A stretch of 64,000 nt of DNA from Aureibaculum flavum (GTDB lineage: Bacteria; Bacteroidota; Bacteroidia; Flavobacteriales; Flavobacteriaceae). The stretch is taken from assembly GCF_016406085.1 (NCBI RefSeq), contig NZ_JAEHFJ010000002.1:558001-622000 (forward strand), read 5' to 3'. Below are positions 56,263 to 64,000 of the stretch, piece by piece. The notes below the pieces were generated by a model. It ran no database searches. It saw only the letters and a program-made list of their open reading frames with translations, and was not told the DNA's origin. Within the stretch, counting starts at the first letter, position 1. The number at the start of each line of letters is the position of its first letter. The translations under genes were made by a program, and so were the position numbers.

Positions 56263-56490
56263 ATGAAAACTTCTGCTTTCCTGATTATCTTAATTTTATG
56301 CAACACCTCTGCACTACTTTCAGAATCGATTTCACATTTAGTTAGGGATGTAAATCCATGGCTATTTGTTGCCTTGGAAATATTGCTTGTACTTGGCTAT
56401 TATTTCAATAAAGCAATAAAAGAAATTAGACAAACATTAGATTTTGACCGTAACCATTTAAACTTGCTTGTCACAAAATCTAAAAAATAA
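56263..56490 (+). CDS. Small membrane protein of unknown function
   Basis: A 75-residue protein. A hydrophobic N-terminus (about 4-20) and a second TM helix (about 33-52, PWLFVALEILLVLGYYF) precede a short charged helix (KAIKEIRQTLDFDRNHLNLL). I know no family for it. A plausible promoter and a set of palindromes directly upstream argue that it is a real, regulated gene rather than a chance frame. It stands alone between ruvB and a DUF2141 gene of opposite strand. Confidence 0.6.
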   Translation: MKTSAFLIILILCNTSALLSESISHLVRDVNPWLFVALEILLVLGYYFNKAIKEIRQTLDFDRNHLNLLVTKSKK

Positions 56491-56576
56491 ATTGAAAATG
56501 TTGGTTTGAATAAACTTTTTATTTACTTGTTCATAAATCAACATAAGTTAACGACATCTTGAAAACATATTATTCT

Positions 56577-56993
56577 CTAGTTACTTAGCGTTACTTCAAC
56601 GGTACGGTCTTCCGCCAATGAAAATTTGCAAGACTCATAAGAAGGTGCCGAAAATTTTGGTTTTACATTATTTGAAAACCCATAAGGTTCTTTGGGAATT
56701 CCAAGGAAATTAAGGTTAAATTCATCATCAGAATTTTCATCATGAAACATCGAAAAAGCATAATCACCTTTTGGCAAATCATTGATTTTTATAATTTCTG
56801 TAGTATTTTTAACTGTTATATAATAATGCTTTATTGCGGCTTCTCGTTTTAAAAAATTTTCCCCCTTATTAAAAACCCCAATTCTAATTCTCCCTTCAAG
56901 TATTCCAATATTTTCTATCTGAATAGTCAACTCAGGATTTTCATAAGAATCATTGCTTGTTAAAAGGATAAAACATATTAGTAAGTAGTTCAT
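56577..56993 (-). CDS. DUF2141 domain protein, exported
   Basis: From the ATG at 56993 it has 138 residues, beginning with a hydrophobic signal (MNYLLICFILLTSNDSYE). An upstream in-frame start at 57107 would add 38 residues of unlikely sequence. The domain is DUF2141: TIQIENIGILEGRIRIGVFNKGENFL, in parts, then DLPKGDYAFSMFHDENSDDEFN and the closing FSLAEDRTVEVTLSN. It is predicted to fold as a small beta-sandwich outside the cytoplasm. Function is unknown. Confidence 0.8.
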   Translation of the reverse strand: MNYLLICFILLTSNDSYENPELTIQIENIGILEGRIRIGVFNKGENFLKREAAIKHYYITVKNTTEIIKINDLPKGDYAFSMFHDENSDDEFNLNFLGIPKEPYGFSNNVKPKFSAPSYESCKFSLAEDRTVEVTLSN

Positions 56994-57389
56994 TATTGAA
57001 GTATTTAAATTATAAAAGGTCAATTTGTTTTGCAATATACTCAATAAAAGTTTGATAATTTTATTAATAACTAAACTATCCAATATCAATAGTATTAAAA
57101 ACAACACAAGAAACCTATTTTCTTAAACTTACAATAAGTAAACTCTAATCAATATCCAATATACTTGTTCAATAGGTATCCATTCCGATACTTCTATAGT
57201 TTTAGACATAAAATGTGTTGTTATAGAACCTGCATTTTTATTATTAAATTGCATTTTTAAAAAATAAAGTACCTTTAAAAAATAATAAAATATTATGTTA
57301 ATAACTTTGACTTAAAGAAGAGCAAATAACTTGAAACAGACTTAAGTGAAATCTTTTTTGTCATTTCATAAATAAACAGATTTTCAAAT
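56994..57389. other. 396-bp gap upstream of queG
   Basis: It contains the upstream extension of the DUF2141 frame, which I take as non-coding, and the queG promoter region. I saw no hairpin terminator, no RNA gene and no TANNTTTG/TTG pair with correct spacing on either strand. Confidence 0.5.
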
Positions 57390-58325
57390 TTGATATCAAT
57401 AAAAAATAATGCCACAACGTGGTCATCACTCATTAAAGCAGAAGCTAAACGTCTTGGCTTTCTTTCCTGTGGCATTAGCAAAGCTGAATTTCTTGAAGCT
57501 GAAGCTCCTCGATTAGAAAAATGGTTAAACCAAAATATGAATGGTGAAATGTCCTATATGGAAAACCATTTTGACAAACGGCTTGACCCAACAAAATTGG
57601 TAGAAGACTCTAAATCGGTAATTTCTTTACTCCTTAATTATTATCCCGAAAAAGAACAAGTTGATCATACTTTTAACATCTCTAAATATGCCTATGGCAC
57701 AGATTATCATTTTGTAATAAAAGACAAACTAAAAAATCTACTTACCTTTATTCAAACTGAAATTGGAGAAGTAAACGGTAGAGCTTTTGTTGATTCCGCC
57801 CCTGTATTAGATAAAGCCTGGGCTGCAAAAAGTGGCTTAGGGTGGATTGGCAAACACAGTAACCTGTTAACCCAACAAGTGGGTTCCTTTTATTTTATTG
57901 CAGAACTTATTATTGACCTCGACTTAAATTATGATGCACCAACAACTGATCATTGTGGCACTTGCACGGCATGTATTGACGCCTGCCCTACTCAAGCAAT
58001 TACCGATCCCTATGTTGTAGATGGCAGTAAATGCATTTCCTATTTTACGATTGAATTGAAAAATGAAATCCCCAATTCTGTCAAAGGTCAATTTGACGAT
58101 TGGATGTTTGGTTGTGACATCTGTCAAGATGTATGCCCATGGAATCGCTTTTCAAAACCACATCAAGAACCGCTTTTTAATCCACACCCCGAACTCTTGG
58201 AAATGACAAAAAAAGACTGGACTGAACTCACTGAAGATGTATTTAAAAGAGTATTTAAAAAATCAGCCGTTAAGCGAACAAAATTTACAGGTTTGCAACG
58301 CAATATTAGATTTTTAGACGAATAG
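57390..58325 (+). CDS. queG: Epoxyqueuosine reductase
   Basis: This 311-residue cobalamin- and iron-sulfur-dependent enzyme reduces epoxyqueuosine to queuosine in tRNA. The catalytic region is [27 protein letters not shown]. Ferredoxin-type clusters [16 protein letters not shown] and [11 protein letters not shown] would hold two [4Fe-4S] clusters. No in-frame ATG precedes the conserved region; TTG at 57390 is the most likely start ([19 protein letters not shown]). It lies upstream of maeB with a small hairpin between them. Confidence 0.94.
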   Translation: MISIKNNATTWSSLIKAEAKRLGFLSCGISKAEFLEAEAPRLEKWLNQNMNGEMSYMENHFDKRLDPTKLVEDSKSVISLLLNYYPEKEQVDHTFNISKYAYGTDYHFVIKDKLKNLLTFIQTEIGEVNGRAFVDSAPVLDKAWAAKSGLGWIGKHSNLLTQQVGSFYFIAELIIDLDLNYDAPTTDHCGTCTACIDACPTQAITDPYVVDGSKCISYFTIELKNEIPNSVKGQFDDWMFGCDICQDVCPWNRFSKPHQEPLFNPHPELLEMTKKDWTELTEDVFKRVFKKSAVKRTKFTGLQRNIRFLDE

Positions 58326-58348
58326 TACTAAATTTGTAAGCTTATATC

Positions 58349-58367
58349 AAACTGGCCTAACCAGTTT
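58349..58367 (+). terminator. Weak hairpin between queG and maeB
   Basis: AAACTGG and CCAGTTT form a 7-bp stem with loop CCTAA, followed by TTTGTTCGTTT. It may end queG. Equally, it could lie in the maeB leader, because a TAAATTTG -7-like element is at 58329-58336 just before it. Confidence 0.4.
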
Positions 58368-58391
58368 GTTCGTTTAATCAAATCTTTTTTT

Positions 58392-60671
58392 ATGGATAGT
58401 CGCAAGAAAAAAAATGAAGCTTTAAAATACCATGCTTTCCCAAAACCCGGAAAAATAGAAGTGGTACCAACAAAAAAATATGCAACACAACGTGATTTAT
58501 CATTAGCCTATTCTCCTGGAGTTGCTGAACCTTGTTTAGCCATTGAAAAAAATCCATCTGACGCTTATAAATATACATCAAAAGGAAATTTAGTTGCAGT
58601 TATCACGAATGGAACTGCTGTTTTGGGATTAGGAAATATTGGCCCCTTAGCCTCTAAACCTGTAATGGAAGGAAAAGGCTTACTTTTTAAAATTTTTGCA
58701 GATATTGATGTATTTGATATAGAAGTTGACGCTACTGATGTAGATAAATTTGTAGAAACTGTCAAAGCTATTGCTCCAACTTTTGGAGGAATTAACTTAG
58801 AGGACATAAAGGCTCCAGAAGCATTTGAAATAGAAAGAAGATTAAAAGAAGAACTGGATATTCCAGTAATGCATGATGATCAGCATGGAACTGCCATTAT
58901 TTCTGCTGCAGCATTAAAAAATGCCATTGAAATTGCTAAAAAAGACATAACGAAAATACATATTGTTGTTAGTGGAGCAGGTGCTGCTGCGGTCTCATGT
59001 ACGAGACTCTATATTAAATTAGGTGCAAATCCTAAAAATATAGTCATGTTAGATAGTAAAGGAGTAATTCGTAAAGATAGAGGAACACTGACTACTGAAA
59101 AAGCCGAATTTGCTACGGATAGAGACATACACACTCTAGAAGAAGCTATGAATGCAGCCGATGTATTTATCGGCTTGTCTCAACCAGGTATTGTAACTCC
59201 AGCTATGATTAAATCAATGGCAGATAACCCAATTGTTTTTGCATTAGCTAATCCAATTCCTGAAATTGATTACAATTCAGCAGTAAAAGCTCGTAAAGAC
59301 ATTATAATGGCAACAGGTAGATCTGATAATCCGAACCAAGTAAATAATGTATTGGGTTTCCCATTTATTTTTAGAGGAGCTTTAGACGTACGTGCCACTA
59401 AAATTAACGAAGAAATGAAATTGGCTGCAGTACATGCATTAGCTAATTTAGCCAAACACCCAGTTCCTGAGCAAGTAAACATTGTTTATGATGAAGTTAG
59501 TTTAACTTTTGGTAAAGAATATATAATACCTAAACCTTTTGACCCTAGGTTAATCTATGAAATACCACCTGCAGTTGCCAAAGCGGCGATGGAAAGTGGA
59601 GTTGCTACGGAACCTATTAAAGACTGGGATAAGTACAGAGACGAATTAATGGAACGCTTAGGTACTGGAAGCAAAGTAATTCGCTTATTACACAACAGAG
59701 CAAAAAGCAATCCTAAAAAAGTAGTCTTTGCAGAAGCTGATCATTTAGATGTTTTAAAAGCAGCTCAAATTGTATATGATGAAGGTATAGGTACTCCTAT
59801 TCTTTTAGGAAGAAAGGAAACCATTTTAGGTCTTAAACGAGAGATTGGTTTTTCAGGTGATGTTGAAATTATTGACCCAAAAACTGATGAAGAAGTAACG
59901 AGAAAAAATAGATTTGCCAAAAGTTATTGGAAAGCAAGACAACGAAATGGCATTAAGCTATTAGATGCTCAAAAATTAATGAGAGAACGAAATTATTTTG
60001 CTGCTATGATGGTAAATGAAGGTGAAGCAGATGCCGTAATTACGGGGTATTCTAGAAATTACTCTTCCGTTGTAAAACCAATATTAGAGTTAATTGGAAT
60101 GACAGATGGAGTAACGAGAGTAGCCGCAGCCAATTTAATGTTGACGAAAAGAGGTCCAATATTTTTAGCAGACACTACCATTAATCTAGATCCAACTGCT
60201 GAGCAATTGGCAAAAATATCCCAGCTAACAGCATCACTAGCTAAAATATTTCATATTAAACCAAATATTGCCATGCTTTCGTATTCAAATTTTGGATCAT
60301 CTGACAACCAAAATGCAACCAAAATAGCAAAGGCAATTGAATACATTCACAAAGAATATCCTAATGTGGTTATCGATGGTGAAATACAAGCTGACTTTGC
60401 CTTAAACCCAGAAATGCTTAAAAAAGAATTTCCATTTTCTAAATTAGTAGACAAAAAAGTAAACGTATTAATTTTTCCAAATTTGGATTCAGCAAACATT
60501 ACCTATAAATTAATGAAAGAATTATATAATGCCGAATCTATTGGTCCAATAATGCTAGGTCTTAAAAAACCTGCTCATATTATCCAATTAGGAGCGAGCG
60601 TAGACGAAATGGTAAACATGGCAGCAGTTGCAGTTATTGACGCTCAGGAATGTGAGAAAAGAAAATGCTAA
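58392..60671 (+). CDS. maeB: NADP-dependent malic enzyme with phosphotransacetylase-like domain
   Basis: A 759-residue MaeB-type enzyme converting malate to pyruvate, CO2 and NADPH. The malic domain shows YSPGVAEPCLAI, NGTAVLGLGNIGPLASKPVMEGK and the cofactor loop VSGAGAAAVSC. A metal-site segment VMHDDQHGTA is also present. Residues about 430-759 are a phosphotransacetylase-like domain (VFAEADHLDVLKAAQ, YSNFGSSDNQNATK) thought to be regulatory, responding to acetyl-CoA. maeB-ruvA-sprA is a common Bacteroidota order. A strong terminator follows. Confidence 0.96.
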   Translation: MDSRKKKNEALKYHAFPKPGKIEVVPTKKYATQRDLSLAYSPGVAEPCLAIEKNPSDAYKYTSKGNLVAVITNGTAVLGLGNIGPLASKPVMEGKGLLFKIFADIDVFDIEVDATDVDKFVETVKAIAPTFGGINLEDIKAPEAFEIERRLKEELDIPVMHDDQHGTAIISAAALKNAIEIAKKDITKIHIVVSGAGAAAVSCTRLYIKLGANPKNIVMLDSKGVIRKDRGTLTTEKAEFATDRDIHTLEEAMNAADVFIGLSQPGIVTPAMIKSMADNPIVFALANPIPEIDYNSAVKARKDIIMATGRSDNPNQVNNVLGFPFIFRGALDVRATKINEEMKLAAVHALANLAKHPVPEQVNIVYDEVSLTFGKEYIIPKPFDPRLIYEIPPAVAKAAMESGVATEPIKDWDKYRDELMERLGTGSKVIRLLHNRAKSNPKKVVFAEADHLDVLKAAQIVYDEGIGTPILLGRKETILGLKREIGFSGDVEIIDPKTDEEVTRKNRFAKSYWKARQRNGIKLLDAQKLMRERNYFAAMMVNEGEADAVITGYSRNYSSVVKPILELIGMTDGVTRVAAANLMLTKRGPIFLADTTINLDPTAEQLAKISQLTASLAKIFHIKPNIAMLSYSNFGSSDNQNATKIAKAIEYIHKEYPNVVIDGEIQADFALNPEMLKKEFPFSKLVDKKVNVLIFPNLDSANITYKLMKELYNAESIGPIMLGLKKPAHIIQLGASVDEMVNMAAVAVIDAQECEKRKC

Positions 60672-60711
60672 TTGATTAAAAACAAAAGCAAATCTTTAAA
60701 ATACAAATAGT

Positions 60712-60751
60712 AAAAAGACTGATTTCTATAAATGAAATCAGTCTTTTTTTT
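60712..60751 (+). terminator. Intrinsic terminator of maeB
   Basis: A perfect 15-bp stem, AAAAAGACTGATTTC with GAAATCAGTCTTTTT (60712-60726 and 60734-60748), loop TATAAAT, followed by T residues to 60751. Confidence 0.88.
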
Positions 60752-60929
60752 ACATGAGGATCATTATTAATAAAAATTCCAGGCAACCTTGCCTCAATCA
60801 ATCTTAAAACCTAAAATTCTAATATTATTAAACGTTAAACTCTCAATCGTTTCAACAAATTTTTCGTCATTCGAAATTTAAAAACTACATTTACGGATTG
60901 AATTATGAACGCTAACTACTTAATCTAAA

Positions 60930-61511
60930 ATGATTACTCATCTTAATGGAAAATTAGTAGAAAAGAATCCCACTTATGTTATTATTGAATGTAATGGTGT
61001 TGGTTATTTTCTAAACATTTCTTTAAACACTTACTCCAAAATTCCCGATGCGGAAGCCTTAAAACTATATACCTATTTATATATAAAAGAAGATTCTCAT
61101 ACGCTATTTGGTTTTGCTGATAAAGTTGAACGTGAAATATTTAAATTGCTTATTTCTGTTTCTGGTGTTGGACCAAGTATTGGTAGAACCATGCTCTCTT
61201 CAATGACTCCAGAACAAATACAGCACGCCATTGCTTCTGAAGATGTTGCCACCATTCAATCCGTAAAAGGAATAGGTGCTAAAACGGCACAACGTGTAAT
61301 CATAGATTTACGCGATAAAATTGTTAAAACTTACGAAATTTCAGAAGATTCTGCATTCAGCCACAATACTATTAGAGATGAAGCGTTATCTGCTTTAGAA
61401 GTACTCGGGTTTTCGCGAAAACAAGTGGAAAAAATAGTACAAAAAATAATTCAAGAAGCCCCTAACACCTCTCTTGAAAATATCATTAAGCAAGCGTTAA
61501 AAATCTTGTAA
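60930..61511 (+). CDS. ruvA: Holliday junction branch migration protein RuvA
   Basis: A 193-residue DNA-binding subunit that holds Holliday junctions for RuvB. The N-terminal OB fold (MITHLNGKLVEKNPTYVIIE) is followed by two helix-hairpin-helix motifs (LISVSGVGPSIGRTM and IQSVKGIGAKTAQRVI). The C-terminal RuvB-contact domain (EALSALEVLGFSRKQVEKIV) completes it. sprA starts 4 bp after its stop codon. A small palindrome AGGCAACCTTGCCT lies upstream at 60781-60794. Confidence 0.97.
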   Translation: MITHLNGKLVEKNPTYVIIECNGVGYFLNISLNTYSKIPDAEALKLYTYLYIKEDSHTLFGFADKVEREIFKLLISVSGVGPSIGRTMLSSMTPEQIQHAIASEDVATIQSVKGIGAKTAQRVIIDLRDKIVKTYEISEDSAFSHNTIRDEALSALEVLGFSRKQVEKIVQKIIQEAPNTSLENIIKQALKIL

Positions 61512-61515
61512 AACT

Positions 61516-64000
61516 TTGAAAATCAACTTAAAAAAGACATATAGTCTATTTTTATTATTATTGTTCTTTGCATCAACCCCCATTTTTGCACAAAGACCCC
61601 CTTCTGCCCCAAACCCAAAAGACACAACTAAAGTAATCGCCTCAAAACCAGTCACTAAAACTGTTGAGAGTGTAAATAGAGATACTTTACCTGATTTGCC
61701 ATACAACTTTAAGCGTGATCAGAAAGGTAGTCTTTTCCTTGATAACTTATCAGAATACGAAATTCTTTATGACGCCGAATCAAAACAATATATTTTTGTA
61801 AAAAAAGTTGGTGATTATTATGTAAAGCACCCATCATACATGACTGAAGATGAGTACAAAGAGTACCGTCTAAAGAAAGATATGATAGATTACTTTAAAG
61901 AAAAAGTAAGTGCAGTAAGTGGTCGAAATAAGGATAGTGATGCTCAAAAGAACTTAATGCCAAGGTATTATGTAAAATCAGATCTTTTTGAAAATATTTT
62001 TGGTGGAAATACTATCGAAGTAAACCCACAGGGTTCTGTCTTGGTTAAAATGGGTGTTTTATTTCAAAAAGTTGAAAACCCTCAATTGTCTGAACGCAAT
62101 CGTCAAAGCACAACGTTCGATTTTGATGCAGAAATTAATGCAAGTCTAAATGCAAAAGTAGGAAATCGACTTCGTGTAAATGCGGCTTTTGATACGCAAT
62201 CAACATTTAACTTTCAAAATCAAATAAAACTAGAATATACACCTACTGAAGACGATATAATTCAAAAAATTGAAGTTGGTAATATTAGTATGCCTATTCA
62301 GAATTCATTAGTAAGTGGTGCACAAAATCTTTTTGGTTTTAAGACTCAGTTACAATTTGGTAAAACAATGGTAACAGGCGTCTTCTCGCAACAAAAATCA
62401 CAAACTACCTCGGTTGCAGCTGAAGGTGGTGCTACCATTTCTGAGTTTGAAATGAGTGCTAGTAATTATGATGATAACCGACATTTCTTTCTATCGCAAC
62501 GCTTCCGTGACGACTTCAATAATGCTATGGCTAGAGTACCGTTAATAAGTAGCTCAAAACAAGTTACGCAAATTGAAGTTTGGGTTACCAACAAAAATAA
62601 CACCACTGAAGATGTTCGCAGTATAGTTGCCTTAGCCGATTTGGGTGAAAATGACCCTACAAATATTCACTCTAGTTTAGTAAGTGCTGCGGCTGGTAAA
62701 AAAGACCCTTCCAATGATGCCAACAGTATTATTAATTTTTTAACACCTAATGGAGGTATTAGAGATATTTCAACTGTAAGTTCTACTCTAGCCGGCTATC
62801 AACAAGGTACCGATTATACCATTTTAGAAAATGCTAGAAAGTTAGTTCTCGGAATAGATTTCACATTAGATCCGCAACTCGGATATATTACGTTAAACAG
62901 AAGATTGGCAGATAGTGAAATATTAGCTGTAGCTTTTGAATATTCAGACAGTAACATAGCAGGTGAAAATGTTTTCCGTGTTGGTGAACTCTCTACCGAT
63001 GGTGTTACTGCTCCAGCCAATTTAGTGGTAAAATTATTACGTAGTGAGATTGTGAATACCACAATACCGATGTGGGATTTAATGATGAAAAATGTTTATG
63101 CATTACCAGGGGCATATCAATTAAACGCAGACGGATTTAGACTTGAATTAATGTATCAAGATGATGAAGAAGGTGTTCCTTTAAATATATTGCAGCACGC
63201 AACTACTCCAGGTGTAAATGATAAAACATTGCTAAACTTAACAAGACTTGACCGTTTAGATCAATCAAATGACCCAGTTCCTAATGGTGATGGTTTATTT
63301 GATTTTATTGAAAGTCTAACTATAAATTCTCAAGATGGGTATGTTATATTTCCAACTGTAGAACCTTTTGGAAACAGTAATACCTCTAACGCTAACAACC
63401 CTGGCGAGTTAGGCGAAATATTAACTGACGCTGCCGACAACCAATATGTGTTTACAGAATTGTATGACAGAACAAAATCACAAGCACAAAACGATTTTCA
63501 ATACAAAGATAAATATGTAATTAAAGGTTATTTTAAAACAGAAAATGATAGAGGGATTCCTTTAGGAGCCTTTAACGTAACAAAAGGTTCAGTTACGGTT
63601 ACTTCAGGCGGAAGAGAATTGCTAGAAGGTGTTGATTATGTGGTGGACTACATTTCTGGTTCTGTTCAGATTATTAATCCAAATTTGACAGCATCTAATG
63701 CTCCAATTAATGTATCTGTAGAAAATAATAACGGATTTAATCAACAACAACGTAGTTATCTAGGTGTTGACATACAACATGTTTTTTCAGAAAATTTTGC
63801 AATAGGTGGTACGCTGATTAATATGAGCGAAAGACCATATGGTAAAATGCAATTTGGCCAAGAATCGGTAAACAATACACTTGCTGGATTCAACTTGAGC
63901 TACCAAACCGAAGTCCCTCAATTTACAAAGTGGGTAAATAAACTACCCAATATTGATACGGATGTAACTTCAAATTTTTCTATTCGTGCAGATGCTGCTT
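61516..64000 (+). CDS. sprA: Cell surface protein SprA, 5' part (type IX secretion translocon)
   Basis: The reading frame opens at a TTG (61516-61518) four bases after ruvA and stays open to the right edge, 828 codons. The N-terminus has a signal peptide (MKINLKKTYSLFLLLLFFAS, cleaved at FAQ). SprA-type segments follow: LPYNFKRDQKGSLFLDN, the LVKMGVLFQKVENPQLSERNR region and GYITLNRRLADSEILAVAF. SprA, a giant barrel of about 2,400 residues, is the outer-membrane translocon of the type IX system and is needed for gliding. The C-terminal part is outside the window. The TTG start is inferred because no ATG fits. Confidence 0.95.
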   Translation, partial: MKINLKKTYSLFLLLLFFASTPIFAQRPPSAPNPKDTTKVIASKPVTKTVESVNRDTLPDLPYNFKRDQKGSLFLDNLSEYEILYDAESKQYIFVKKVGDYYVKHPSYMTEDEYKEYRLKKDMIDYFKEKVSAVSGRNKDSDAQKNLMPRYYVKSDLFENIFGGNTIEVNPQGSVLVKMGVLFQKVENPQLSERNRQSTTFDFDAEINASLNAKVGNRLRVNAAFDTQSTFNFQNQIKLEYTPTEDDIIQKIEVGNISMPIQNSLVSGAQNLFGFKTQLQFGKTMVTGVFSQQKSQTTSVAAEGGATISEFEMSASNYDDNRHFFLSQRFRDDFNNAMARVPLISSSKQVTQIEVWVTNKNNTTEDVRSIVALADLGENDPTNIHSSLVSAAAGKKDPSNDANSIINFLTPNGGIRDISTVSSTLAGYQQGTDYTILENARKLVLGIDFTLDPQLGYITLNRRLADSEILAVAFEYSDSNIAGENVFRVGELSTDGVTAPANLVVKLLRSEIVNTTIPMWDLMMKNVYALPGAYQLNADGFRLELMYQDDEEGVPLNILQHATTPGVNDKTLLNLTRLDRLDQSNDPVPNGDGLFDFIESLTINSQDGYVIFPTVEPFGNSNTSNANNPGELGEILTDAADNQYVFTELYDRTKSQAQNDFQYKDKYVIKGYFKTENDRGIPLGAFNVTKGSVTVTSGGRELLEGVDYVVDYISGSVQIINPNLTASNAPINVSVENNNGFNQQQRSYLGVDIQHVFSENFAIGGTLINMSERPYGKMQFGQESVNNTLAGFNLSYQTEVPQFTKWVNKLPNIDTDVTSNFSIRADAA

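Noticed and set aside
60781-60794. AGGCAACCTTGCCT palindrome as a terminator upstream of ruvA
   Set aside because: The two-base loop is too tight and there is no T run. The nearby maeB terminator at 60712-60751 already ends that transcript.
61497-61706. Minus-strand frame over the beginning of sprA
   Set aside because: It is antisense to the sprA signal peptide region, with no independent evidence.
1-64000. tRNA, rRNA, CRISPR, IS element, integrase or phage genes
   Set aside because: I looked for T-loop-like GGTTCGAAT segments, regular spacer repeats, transposase motifs and long terminal repeats, and saw none.

Overview
The window is AT-rich chromosomal DNA from a member of the Bacteroidota, most likely a marine Flavobacteriaceae species. 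Three things support this. There is an alternative complex III plus cytochrome c oxidase operon (actA-F, coxB, coxA). The synteny maeB-ruvA-sprA is present, sprA being the type IX secretion/gliding translocon gene. Promoter-like elements fit the Bacteroidota consensus TTG-N17-23-TANNTTTG, and few genes have an obvious Shine-Dalgarno sequence. I could not determine the genus. No rRNA, tRNA, CRISPR array, insertion sequence, integrase or phage gene was seen, so this is core chromosome with a few accessory clusters.

Layout. 1-1.1 kb: start of the division/cell-wall cluster (mraZ, rsmH running off the left edge) with an operator array upstream of mraZ. 1.2-3.4 kb: alpha/beta hydrolase, engB and a pseudouridine synthase. 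3.4-5 kb: large helical protein of unknown function. 5.1-7.5 kb: leuA-leuB. 7.5-12 kb: an outer-membrane beta-barrel protein, then two FtsX/MacB-type permeases and a periplasmic adaptor with no ATPase gene beside them. 12-16.9 kb: an uncharacterised five-gene minus-strand cluster consisting of a di-iron hydroxylase, a ketosynthase fused to a heme-oxygenase-like domain, a helical protein, a lipoprotein and a secreted protein. 17-25 kb: small housekeeping or secreted genes and a secreted TIM-barrel plus repeat-protein pair. 25.5-28.6 kb: SlyD-like FKBP, CDF metal transporter and GapN-type aldehyde dehydrogenase. 28.7-35.8 kb: ilvA and ilvD-ilvB-ilvN-ilvC. 36-42.3 kb: penicillin-acylase family enzyme and a 1253-residue DUF3857/transglutaminase protein. 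42.3-54.4 kb: the respiratory operon, transcribed right to left from a good promoter near 54.5 kb. 54.6-64 kb: SPOR protein, ruvB, a small membrane protein, DUF2141 protein, queG, maeB, ruvA and the 5' part of sprA.

How the genes work together. leuAB and ilvDBNC/ilvA belong to branched-chain amino acid synthesis. leuC and leuD are not in the window, and the two blocks lie about 22 kb apart on opposite strands. actA-F would pass electrons from menaquinol to cytochrome c and on to the CoxAB oxidase. The most promising undescribed material is the 12-16.9 kb lipid-type cluster. Next come the ActC subunit with a C-terminal helix-hairpin-helix domain, the MraZ-type operator repeats, and the tandem GGG-N5/6-CCC elements upstream of a 75-residue membrane protein.
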